Source: an uncultured Flammeovirgaceae bacterium (GTDB taxonomy: Bacteria > Bacteroidota > Bacteroidia > Cytophagales > MED-G16). Taken from it: 40,578 nucleotides of DNA. Below, piece after piece: positions 9,296 through 15,931 of this stretch. The translations under genes and the position numbers were made by a program. Below the pieces are notes generated by a model. That model saw only the letters and a program-made list of their open reading frames with translations. It was not told where the DNA came from and ran no database searches. Numbering within the stretch: the first letter of the stretch is position 1; the number at the start of each line of letters is the position of its first letter. The stretch is taken from positions 1 to 40,578 of the forward strand of contig CAJXDN010000011.1 in NCBI GenBank assembly GCA_913052485.1, read 5' to 3'.

Positions 9296-9835
9296 TTAGT
9301 TATTTATTAATTTTTTTCTTAAGTTTTTTAATTTGCTTGAGACAGTACAGTCAATCATTCTATCTCCAATCTTTAAATTAAAACCACCAACAATTTCCTT
9401 ATTGATATTATTTTCTAAAATAATATTTTTGTCAGTAATTTTTTCTGTAAAACTCTTAACAACATCTAATGACTTTTGATCTAAATTGAATGTTGTTGTG
9501 ATTGAGGACTCTTCAATATTCATATGAGCATTATATAACTCATTGAATTTACTAAGAATTGACTCAATAAGGCTGTCTCTTTTTCTTATAATCAAGTTTA
9601 ATAATAGGTTCAAGGTATTATTATGGATTTTGCCCGTAAAAATTTTTTTGGTAATATTGATTTTATGCTTTATAGGTATTATTGGACTTAAATACAAACT
9701 TGAAATTTCACGTGACTTTGAAAAAGAATCAATAATTAAATCTATATCTCCCTTAATCTCCTCGGTAATTCTTTCATCGATTGATAGCATCAATAATGAT
9801 TTTGCATATCTTTCGGAAGCACGATTATTTCGCAT
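9296..9835 (-). CDS. atpH: F1F0 ATP synthase subunit delta
   Basis: A 179-residue stator protein. The N-terminus [17 protein letters not shown] is the typical six-helix domain that binds the alpha N-termini. The C-terminal stretch [28 protein letters not shown] matches the conserved delta C-terminus (GGxxxxIGDxxxDxSxxxxLxxL). Its ATG overlaps the atpF stop by one base (TAATG), suggesting translational coupling. Confidence 0.95.
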   Translation of the reverse strand: MRNNRASERYAKSLLMLSIDERITEEIKGDIDLIIDSFSKSREISSLYLSPIIPIKHKINITKKIFTGKIHNNTLNLLLNLIIRKRDSLIESILSKFNELYNAHMNIEESSITTTFNLDQKSLDVVKSFTEKITDKNIILENNINKEIVGGFNLKIGDRMIDCTVSSKLKNLRKKLINN

Positions 9836-10332
9836 TATTTTGTCTTATTAATTTCCTTGATTAAATCTTCAACATATTTCTTTTGTGAAGAGTCACTACT
9901 TAAATCCTTCTTTATAATTCTTTCTGCAATATCGATAGATAACTCGGCAAGATTATTTTTTACATCATTCATGGCTTTATTCTTCTCTGCCTCAATAACT
10001 TTTTTAGCATCTTCTATGATTTTATCTGCCATATCTTTTGCATTACTTTTTGCATCATCCTTCATCGAATTTGATAGCTTCTTTGCCTCAGAAAGTATCT
10101 TTTCTCTTTCCTTTCTTGCCTCATTTAACAAATCCTCATTCTTCTTCTGAATATTTATCAGCTCCTCTTCCGCCTTTCTTGCCGAATCAAGAGAATCCTC
10201 TATGAATTTTTCTCTCTCCCTTAAGGATTCGGTAATTGGTTTCCAAGCATATTTTGATAATACTAAGAATAGGATAAAAAAAATAATCGCTTGCCAAAAT
10301 AAAAGGCCAGTACCTGGTGTTAATAGTTCCAT
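9835..10332 (-). CDS. atpF: F1F0 ATP synthase subunit b
   Basis: A 165-residue peripheral-stalk protein with one membrane helix at residues ~8-26 (GLLFWQAIIFFILFLVLS). A long, highly charged helix follows (~30-160, e.g. EKFIEDSLDSARKAEEEL) that would form the right-handed coiled coil. The N-terminal helix and ITESLREREKFI are typical of AtpF. It starts 18 nt after atpE and overlaps atpH by 1 nt. Confidence 0.95.
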   Translation of the reverse strand: MELLTPGTGLLFWQAIIFFILFLVLSKYAWKPITESLREREKFIEDSLDSARKAEEELINIQKKNEDLLNEARKEREKILSEAKKLSNSMKDDAKSNAKDMADKIIEDAKKVIEAEKNKAMNDVKNNLAELSIDIAERIIKKDLSSDSSQKKYVEDLIKEINKTK

Positions 10333-10350
10333 TATCTAATAAAAATATTT

Positions 10351-10581
10351 TTACTGGAATAAAACTAATAATGCAACTAGTGCACCTACTAAAGCAATTA
10401 CCTCTACTAAAGCAGCAATAATTAACATAGTGGTGAAAATTTTTGGTTGTGCATCAGGCTGTCTTGCAATTGCAGTCATAGCATTTGCTCCAATCAATCC
10501 AATACCTATACCTGCTCCAATTGTTGTCAAACCAACACCAATAGCAGCTAATCCAACATCTAGTAATAGAAAACTAAGCAT
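10351..10581 (-). CDS. atpE: F1F0 ATP synthase subunit c, proton type predicted
   Basis: A 76-residue hairpin of two hydrophobic helices joined by the conserved loop ARQPDAQ (residues 39-45). The ion-carrying acid is E60 in ALVEVIALVGALVALLV. Sodium-type c subunits carry a Gln in helix 1 and Glu-Ser/Thr plus a Tyr in helix 2. Here helix 1 reads GAGIGIGLIG and E60 is followed by Val-Ile, so H+ coupling is inferred. It starts 35 nt after atpB. Confidence 0.96.
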   Translation of the reverse strand: MLSFLLLDVGLAAIGVGLTTIGAGIGIGLIGANAMTAIARQPDAQPKIFTTMLIIAALVEVIALVGALVALLVLFQ

Positions 10582-10616
10582 AATATTTAATTTTAAAATT
10601 TAACATAATAATTTCT

Positions 10617-11612
10617 TTAATGCTCTTCTTCAGTTGCCAATCCAATATATACAGAAGAGAACATCGTAAATACGTAGGCCTGAATTCCAGCAACCATTAA
10701 CTCTACAAGGTTGAGACCAACAACAAATAAAGCACTGAAAATTCCAACTCCAAAGCTTTGGAAAATAAAAATTAATCCAATGAAGCTCAACAAAACTATA
10801 TGGCCTGCAGTTATAGCTGCAAAAAGTCTTATCATTAATGATATTGGCTTTGAGAAGAGTCCAATTAACTCTATTGGTAATATTATTACTCTCATGATTA
10901 ATGGAATACCTGGGGTCCAGAATATATGTTTCCAGTAGTGCTTATTTCCAGAAAAATTAGTAATCAGAAATGTAAATATTGCAAGCGTCATGGTAACAGC
11001 AATGTTTCCAGTTAAGTTTGCTGCAGCAGGCATAAGCCCTAATACATTACCAAAAAAAATAAAGAAAAATAATGTGAGCATGTATGGAAGATATTTTTCA
11101 TAGTGTGGACCGATATTGGGTTTAACAATATCATCCCTAACAAATAAAATAATTGGCTCAAAAACAGACTGAATCCCTTTTGGGGGAGTGTTTTTTTTAG
11201 AATAACCATTTGCTACAGATATAAAAATTAGAATCATAATTAATGATGTCATAATCAAGAAGGCAACATTTTTTGTAATAGACAAATCAATAAAAGCAAA
11301 CTCCGGATCTACCGGCTTTAATTTTCCGTGGTAATACTTAACCCCATTGTACCCTTCCTCTAGAGCGTTGTGACCTTCATCAAATAATTTGGAGGATGAA
11401 AAAATTTCTAGACCAGAATCAGAGTAAATAATTACGGGAAGTGGAATAGAGACACCATGCATTATTTCATATCTGTAATCATCCAGGACATGATGCATAA
11501 TCATTTCTCCCATATTAAAATCATCTCCTTTTTTTTCTGCTGAAAAAACGTCATGATTAATACTAGTAAATAATAGTAAAATGAGCAGCGAAAATGTTCG
11601 TTTTGAAAACAT
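10617..11612 (-). CDS. atpB: F1F0 ATP synthase subunit a, with Bacteroidota-type N-terminal extension
   Basis: A 331-residue membrane protein, longer than the ~270-residue E. coli subunit because of a ~110-residue N-terminal extension. The extension begins with a signal-peptide-like segment (KRTFSLLILLLFTSI) ending near VFSA, then a periplasmic region with MHHVLDDYRYEI. This extension is usual in Bacteroidota. The proton-path Arg is R262 in SLMIRLFAAITAGH. The Asn normally four residues after this Arg (RLFxN) is Ala here (A266). It starts 3 nt after the AtpI-like gene. Confidence 0.96.
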   Translation of the reverse strand: MFSKRTFSLLILLLFTSINHDVFSAEKKGDDFNMGEMIMHHVLDDYRYEIMHGVSIPLPVIIYSDSGLEIFSSSKLFDEGHNALEEGYNGVKYYHGKLKPVDPEFAFIDLSITKNVAFLIMTSLIMILIFISVANGYSKKNTPPKGIQSVFEPIILFVRDDIVKPNIGPHYEKYLPYMLTLFFFIFFGNVLGLMPAAANLTGNIAVTMTLAIFTFLITNFSGNKHYWKHIFWTPGIPLIMRVIILPIELIGLFSKPISLMIRLFAAITAGHIVLLSFIGLIFIFQSFGVGIFSALFVVGLNLVELMVAGIQAYVFTMFSSVYIGLATEEEH

Positions 11613-11615
11613 CGG

Positions 11616-11972
11616 TTATTTAATATGTTGCAAATTTAATAATAGAATTGTTATTTCAAATATTATGAATAACAAATACACAATTAAAAAATTTAATGTA
11701 AAATTTAGGAGATTATCAACACCAATATATTGTGCAATTAATATAAAAATTATTGATAGAGATAATCTTATAAGTGTTGACATAATACCTTTAATAATTA
11801 CTAGACTCGAATTAAAATTTTGAACTAATACTTTAAATAAAAAATCTATAAAAATGTTAAATAGAATTATGCAGAAAATAAACTCATTAACATATAAATG
11901 ATCTTTTATTATAAGAGCAACGATTAATAATGCAGAATAAAAAAAAAAATTATATCTACTCAGTGCAATCAT
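11616..11972 (-). CDS. AtpI-like small membrane protein of the ATP synthase operon
   Basis: A 118-residue, almost wholly hydrophobic protein with about four predicted helices (~8-25, 30-50, 58-82, 90-112) and few charges. Sequence identity to AtpI is not evident to me. The assignment rests on size, topology and position between AtpZ and atpB, where Bacteroidota usually carry such a protein. AtpI-type proteins help assemble the c-ring. Its ATG overlaps the AtpZ stop in an ATGA, so translation is probably coupled. Confidence 0.6.
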   Translation of the reverse strand: MIALSRYNFFFYSALLIVALIIKDHLYVNEFIFCIILFNIFIDFLFKVLVQNFNSSLVIIKGIMSTLIRLSLSIIFILIAQYIGVDNLLNFTLNFLIVYLLFIIFEITILLLNLQHIK

Positions 11973-12157
11973 AATTCGCTTCTATAAATCCTATAAAGAG
12001 AAAAAATGAACCCAATTATTGGGAATAATAGAGTGAGTAGAGATACTTTACCAAAAAAATACAGATCCATAAAATATCCTACTGAACTAAAGAATATAAT
12101 AACTATAAAAAATTGAAAACTTAGGTTTAGATATTTAATATTGTTACTCTTTTTCAT
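11969..12157 (-). CDS. AtpZ/AtpI-family F1F0 assembly protein
   Basis: A 62-residue protein with two transmembrane helices (LNLSFQFFIVIIFFSSVGYFMD and LLTLLFPIIGFIFSLYRIY), the pattern of the AtpZ/AtpI family. The frame is open further upstream to 12235, but those residues overlap the bactofilin tail in another frame and do not look like an AtpZ N-terminus. MKKSNNIKYLNLSFQ at 12157 is the better start. It overlaps the end of the bactofilin gene by 14 nt and the next gene by 4 nt, so this is a tightly packed operon. Confidence 0.72.
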   Translation of the reverse strand: MKKSNNIKYLNLSFQFFIVIIFFSSVGYFMDLYFFGKVSLLTLLFPIIGFIFSLYRIYRSEL

Positions 12158-12518
12158 TATCAGAGCTAACTTCTTCCTCAACCTCCAACTCCTTTCCCAT
12201 CGAGCAAGCTCCATTAAAGTTTGCCCCTGATTCAATTATTAGGTTTGCAGTATTTATATCACCATGAATTGAGGCAGTTGATTTAAGTATAAGTAATTCA
12301 GAAATATTCACTTTCCCTGTAACTTTCCCAGCTATTTCAGCATTTTCAGCATTAACATTACCATCAACAATAGATGTTTCACCGCAGGCAACTTTTGAAT
12401 CAGAGGATATATCCCCAATTACTTTTCCTTCTAATCTTATATTACCTGATGTACTTAAGTTACCTTTTAAAACACTCCCCTCTCCTATGATATTGTTTGA
12501 TCCATTCGAATTGTCCAC
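12144..12518 (-). CDS. Bactofilin (polymer-forming cytoskeletal protein)
   Basis: A 124-residue protein with the bactofilin beta-helix: repeating hydrophobic/Gly turns in GEGSVLKGNLSTSGNIRLEG, KVIGDISSDSKVACGETSIVDG, NVNAENAEIAGKVTGKVNI and LLILKSTASIHGDI. A short disordered N-terminus and an acidic tail (ELEVEEEVSSDNEKE) follow the family pattern. Bactofilins polymerise into filaments that place cell-wall enzymes. The start is a GTG at 12518; an in-frame stop is just upstream and the nearby ATG at 12523 is out of frame. It lies between an M23 peptidase and AtpZ. Confidence 0.9.
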   Translation of the reverse strand: MDNSNGSNNIIGEGSVLKGNLSTSGNIRLEGKVIGDISSDSKVACGETSIVDGNVNAENAEIAGKVTGKVNISELLILKSTASIHGDINTANLIIESGANFNGACSMGKELEVEEEVSSDNEKE

Positions 12519-12523
12519 GACAT

Positions 12524-12541
12524 TTTATTTATATTAATAAA
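12524..12541. repeat. Inverted repeat upstream of the bactofilin start
   Basis: TTTATT and AATAAA form 6-bp arms around a 6-nt loop, 5 nt before the GTG at 12518. It is A/T-only and short, so it could be chance; listed because of the wider pattern of start-proximal repeats. Confidence 0.3.
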
Positions 12542-12552
12542 GACAAATCTAA

Positions 12553-13398
12553 TTATAATGAGATAAATTCCGAAGGATTTACTGATTTACCATTTAACCA
12601 TAACTCAAAATGTAAGTGAGGTCCAGATGACAGTTCGCCTGTGTCGCCAATGATTGATATCACCTCTCCAGTCTCAACTATCTGACCGGGCTCAACAAAA
12701 ACTTTAGAGTTGTGCTTATAAACTGATATTAAATTGTTTGGATGGACAATACTTATGACATAACCACTATCTTTTGTCCAGGATGACATGAGAACTGTTC
12801 CCTCAAAAACAGATTTAATTGGCTCCTCCTTTTTGCAAACAAAATCTATCCCAAAGTGATCTTTCGAGGGGTCATATGTCGATAATATAACCCCAGATGA
12901 TACTGGAGACATCAATAAAATATTTTGTTCGGTATCAGTTGACCTAATTATTTCTGAAAATGACAAGTTACTTTCGAATTCTTGTCGGAAAAATGAATCA
13001 ATCGCTGAATAATCTCTAGTTAAGTCTTGTAGTTCAAGTTTATCGTCCTCAGATTGATTTTCTAAAAATTGGTTTTCTCCACCTGAAAGGATTATCATGA
13101 TATTCTCAATATATTGATCTTTTATTTCCGACTCAATTATCAAAGAATCAATAGAATTCGATAATTTAATTAACTTTTCATTAGCCTTATTTTCAGCATA
13201 TCTTGGGTCAAACCATTGACTTAATATTGTTGTGGATAAGTTGAATGATATTATAAAAATTAAAGATAAAAAAATAAATGCATAGATAAGTAAACTAATA
13301 TTTGTGAACTCATATAACGAGATATCTTTAAAATCTCTTTTATTTCTAAATATAATTTGAAGTCTATATCTAAACCATTTAATAACTTTGTTTCTCAA
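12553..13398 (-). CDS. M23 (LytM-type) metallopeptidase, membrane anchored
   Basis: A 281-residue protein: a basic cytoplasmic N-terminus, one membrane helix at about 34-56, a coiled-coil-like periplasmic stretch (~65-110), and a C-terminal LytM domain from about 175. The zinc ligands are visible in HFGIDF (H and D) and in HLHFEL near the end. Such enzymes cut peptidoglycan crosslinks, or regulate other cutters when degenerate; here the zinc-site residues look intact. The start is a TTG at 13398, since an in-frame stop is just upstream and no early ATG exists. Its place directly before bactofilin fits the recurrent M23-bactofilin pairing in cell-shape control. Confidence 0.88.
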   Translation of the reverse strand: MRNKVIKWFRYRLQIIFRNKRDFKDISLYEFTNISLLIYAFIFLSLIFIISFNLSTTILSQWFDPRYAENKANEKLIKLSNSIDSLIIESEIKDQYIENIMIILSGGENQFLENQSEDDKLELQDLTRDYSAIDSFFRQEFESNLSFSEIIRSTDTEQNILLMSPVSSGVILSTYDPSKDHFGIDFVCKKEEPIKSVFEGTVLMSSWTKDSGYVISIVHPNNLISVYKHNSKVFVEPGQIVETGEVISIIGDTGELSSGPHLHFELWLNGKSVNPSEFISL

Positions 13399-13406
13399 GG
13401 TATTAT

Positions 13407-13420
13407 TAAATTAAAATTTA
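13407..13420. repeat. Inverted repeat upstream of the M23 peptidase start
   Basis: TAAATT and AATTTA form 6-bp arms around AA, 8 nt before the TTG at 13398. It is A/T-only, so weak on its own. Confidence 0.3.
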
Positions 13421-13422
13421 TT

Positions 13423-13430
13423 CAAAAATA
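13423..13430 (-). promoter_or_regulatory. Candidate -7 box (TATTTTTG) for the M23-bactofilin-ATP synthase operon
   Basis: The minus strand reads TATTTTTG, matching TAnnTTTG, 25 nt upstream of the TTG start of the first gene in the operon. No convincing -33 element is seen. Confidence 0.35.
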
Positions 13431-13440
13431 AATATTTAAT

Positions 13441-13453
13441 AACTACGTTGTAG
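13441..13453 (+). promoter_or_regulatory. Motif AACTACGTTGTAG upstream of porW
   Basis: This 13-mer begins 31 nt before the porW ATG and matches, at 11 of 13 positions, AACTACGTATTAG found 29 nt before the epimerase ATG at 31855. It also contains the small inverted repeat CTAC-GTT-GTAG. It is a possible promoter element or operator, inferred only from recurrence. Confidence 0.3.
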
Positions 13454-13471
13454 CCATTACTCAGATAAAAT

Positions 13472-15931
13472 ATGAGAAAACATATATTATTCCTTCTTCT
13501 ATTGTTTTTTAATCTATCCTGTAATTCTTTAATTAACACAGCCTATAATGATACAGCTGCAAAATATAACGCATACTTTCTTTCTGAAGAATCTATTGAA
13601 GAAATTGAAGATGAGTTACTGTCATTAAATGATGAAAATTATGATAGCCTAATCAATTTATCGTATGAAATTGATACAAATAGAGTCAGTGGTTTAAATC
13701 AAAAGAAAGAGGACATAGTAAAAAAACTATCTATCCTTATTCAGAGGCATGAAGGATCTAAATATGTTTACCCTAGCTATGCCTTAATCGGGAAAGCGAG
13801 GCTTTTATCTCAGGAAATAAATCAGTCTATTACAACTTTAAAGTATGTAAATTCAAAATCCTCTGATCAGTTTTCTAAACAAATGTCACTAATTTATTTG
13901 ATGCGAGCCTATACAGAAAAAGAGGACTTTGGTTCTGCATTGGAAGTTTATAATTTCTTAAAAAAACAAACTATTGATAAGGACCTAGTTCTAGAATATC
14001 ACCTCTATTCACATTACCTATTTAGGAAGACAGAGGATATTGAAGGTGTATTCAATGAACTTTTATCTATAGAAAAATTTGCCAAAAAAAAGAGTTTAAT
14101 CAACAGGGTTTATTTCGCAATAGGACAAGTTTATTTATTGAAGAAAGAATTTAATCTTGCGCAGAGTTATTTCAAGAAATGCCTTTCAAATAATCCTACT
14201 TTTGAAATGGAATTCAATGCTAAATTATTTTATGCAAAATCTCTATCTAAAAGTGATCCTGCTACAATAAATAAATTCTACACTAAACTTATTGGAGATA
14301 AAAAAAATATTGAAGATCAGGACAGAATTTATTATGAGATTGGACTATATAACTTTGAAAAAGGTGATAATGATGAAGCAATTATAAATTTTAAACTGTC
14401 ATCAGAAAAAAATAAAAATAAGACAAAATTACTTTTTTATACTTATTTAAATATAGCCGATATTTTTTATGAGAAAAATTTTGACTATAAATCAGCAAAA
14501 CTTTATTACGATAGTGCTTTGAATAATATCAATAGAGAATACCCTAATTATGAAATATTAAAATCAAAAAGCGAGGTACTAAACGATTTAGTTGAAAATC
14601 TAGATTTAATCAGACTGAATGACAGTTTAATTTATCTAACCACAATTCCAGAATATGACCTTAATGAAATAATTGAAAATAAAATTAAGACAGACAAAAA
14701 AAATAAAAAAGTTAAAATTCAGTCTGAAAAAAAACAAAATTATCTTCCTCAGGAGTCTAAAGTTATTTTAAATAATAGTGGAGGAGAATGGTATTTTAAT
14801 AATGTCTCAATTGTGAGCGTAGGCATTAATGATTTCAAGAGAATATGGGGAAATAGAGATTTAATAGATAACTGGAGATTAGCTTCCAAGATGAGTTTTA
14901 ATAATGAATTAAGTCAGACAGGAATTAAACAAGAAGACTCAAACCCTATTGATTTAAAAGCTGATAATGATGAAGACTTAAGTTTTGATGATATGAGATC
15001 GTCTTTACCTTTTAACCAAAATGAAAAAGATATTTTACTTTCAGAAATCGAAGAAGCAAGCTATAAAGTAGGAAAGATTTATATCCAGAAACTAGAAGAA
15101 ATAAGGAAAGGTGTCGATGTTTATACTAAATTGATTGAAAGGTTTAAATCTTCAAAATACCTAGCAGAAATATATTACCAGCTATATTTATTAGAGGAAG
15201 ATAACCAGAGATATAAGGATATAATCCTAAGTAGTTACTCTGGGACAGAATATTACAAATTAATAATTAACCCATATTATAAAGTAGATGAGTTTCAAGA
15301 ATTAAACTTTTTAAAAAGGTCGTATAATGAACTATATAATAATTTGATAAAAGGTAACAATAAATATGTTATTTCTAAAGTAGATTCCCTTGGTAAGACT
15401 TACGAAAAGAATCCATTTTTTGAAAATTTATTACTATTAAGATCAATAGGTGTTGGAAAAATATCAGGAAACTTTACACTACAATTCGAGCTAAGATCTT
15501 TTTTAAATTTTTCTAGAAATGAGTCCTCTAGAAATTACGCATCAACACTGCTACTCTCGGCAGAAGAAGTTCATAAAAGATTTATTTTTAGTGGTCTTCC
15601 TAAATTCTCTACTAATATAGACTCTAGATATTTTTTTATTATTGTAGCTGATAAAACTGACGAGATAGTATTAACAGTTTTAGATGAGTCAATTCAAAAG
15701 TTAGGAATTCCATTCGATATATATAAATTTAACCTTACTGATAACCTTAGTTTTAATGCATTAACTTATAGTAATTATAAAGTATTAAAAAAATTAGAAA
15801 AGGAATTCAATTTGAATTTAAATAATACAGAATTAAAAGGAAACACTAATTTTGTAGTTGGAGAAAAAAATATGAACTTAATTTTCAAATCTAAAAATTA
15901 TAATGAGTTTAGAAAGTTTTACAATAAATGA
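13472..15931 (+). CDS. porW: T9SS-associated TPR lipoprotein PorW/SprE-like
   Basis: An 819-residue lipoprotein. The signal peptide MRKHILFLLLLFFNLSC ends in a lipobox Cys at residue 17. Next comes NTAYNDTAAKYNAYFLSEESIEE, which resembles the conserved PorW/SprE N-terminus (tAxYNaYFna), then TPR-like helical repeats (e.g. FAIGQVYLLKKEFNLAQSYF, YYEIGLYNFEKGDNDEAIINF). A Lys-rich linker (~415-430) precedes a C-terminal region. SprE/PorW is needed for T9SS secretion and links the GldKLMN ring to the outer-membrane translocon. The stop overlaps the downstream PBP start (ATGA). It lies one gene cluster away from porP-gldKLMN, supporting the call. Another large TPR lipoprotein family cannot be excluded. 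Confidence 0.75.
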   Translation: MRKHILFLLLLFFNLSCNSLINTAYNDTAAKYNAYFLSEESIEEIEDELLSLNDENYDSLINLSYEIDTNRVSGLNQKKEDIVKKLSILIQRHEGSKYVYPSYALIGKARLLSQEINQSITTLKYVNSKSSDQFSKQMSLIYLMRAYTEKEDFGSALEVYNFLKKQTIDKDLVLEYHLYSHYLFRKTEDIEGVFNELLSIEKFAKKKSLINRVYFAIGQVYLLKKEFNLAQSYFKKCLSNNPTFEMEFNAKLFYAKSLSKSDPATINKFYTKLIGDKKNIEDQDRIYYEIGLYNFEKGDNDEAIINFKLSSEKNKNKTKLLFYTYLNIADIFYEKNFDYKSAKLYYDSALNNINREYPNYEILKSKSEVLNDLVENLDLIRLNDSLIYLTTIPEYDLNEIIENKIKTDKKNKKVKIQSEKKQNYLPQESKVILNNSGGEWYFNNVSIVSVGINDFKRIWGNRDLIDNWRLASKMSFNNELSQTGIKQEDSNPIDLKADNDEDLSFDDMRSSLPFNQNEKDILLSEIEEASYKVGKIYIQKLEEIRKGVDVYTKLIERFKSSKYLAEIYYQLYLLEEDNQRYKDIILSSYSGTEYYKLIINPYYKVDEFQELNFLKRSYNELYNNLIKGNNKYVISKVDSLGKTYEKNPFFENLLLLRSIGVGKISGNFTLQFELRSFLNFSRNESSRNYASTLLLSAEEVHKRFIFSGLPKFSTNIDSRYFFIIVADKTDEIVLTVLDESIQKLGIPFDIYKFNLTDNLSFNALTYSNYKVLKKLEKEFNLNLNNTELKGNTNFVVGEKNMNLIFKSKNYNEFRKFYNK

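Noticed and set aside
9543-10150. Open frames antisense to atpH and atpF
   Set aside because: Products are hydrophobic Ser/Phe-rich shadows of Lys/Glu-rich coding sequence.
10351-10581. Sodium-type ATP synthase c subunit, suggested by the nearby Na+ pump
   Set aside because: The helix-1 Gln and the Ser/Thr after the helix-2 Glu, both expected of Na+ sites, are absent.
11969-12235. A longer 88-residue AtpZ starting at 12235
   Set aside because: The extra 26 residues overlap bactofilin in another frame and do not resemble an AtpZ N-terminus; the ATG at 12157 fits.
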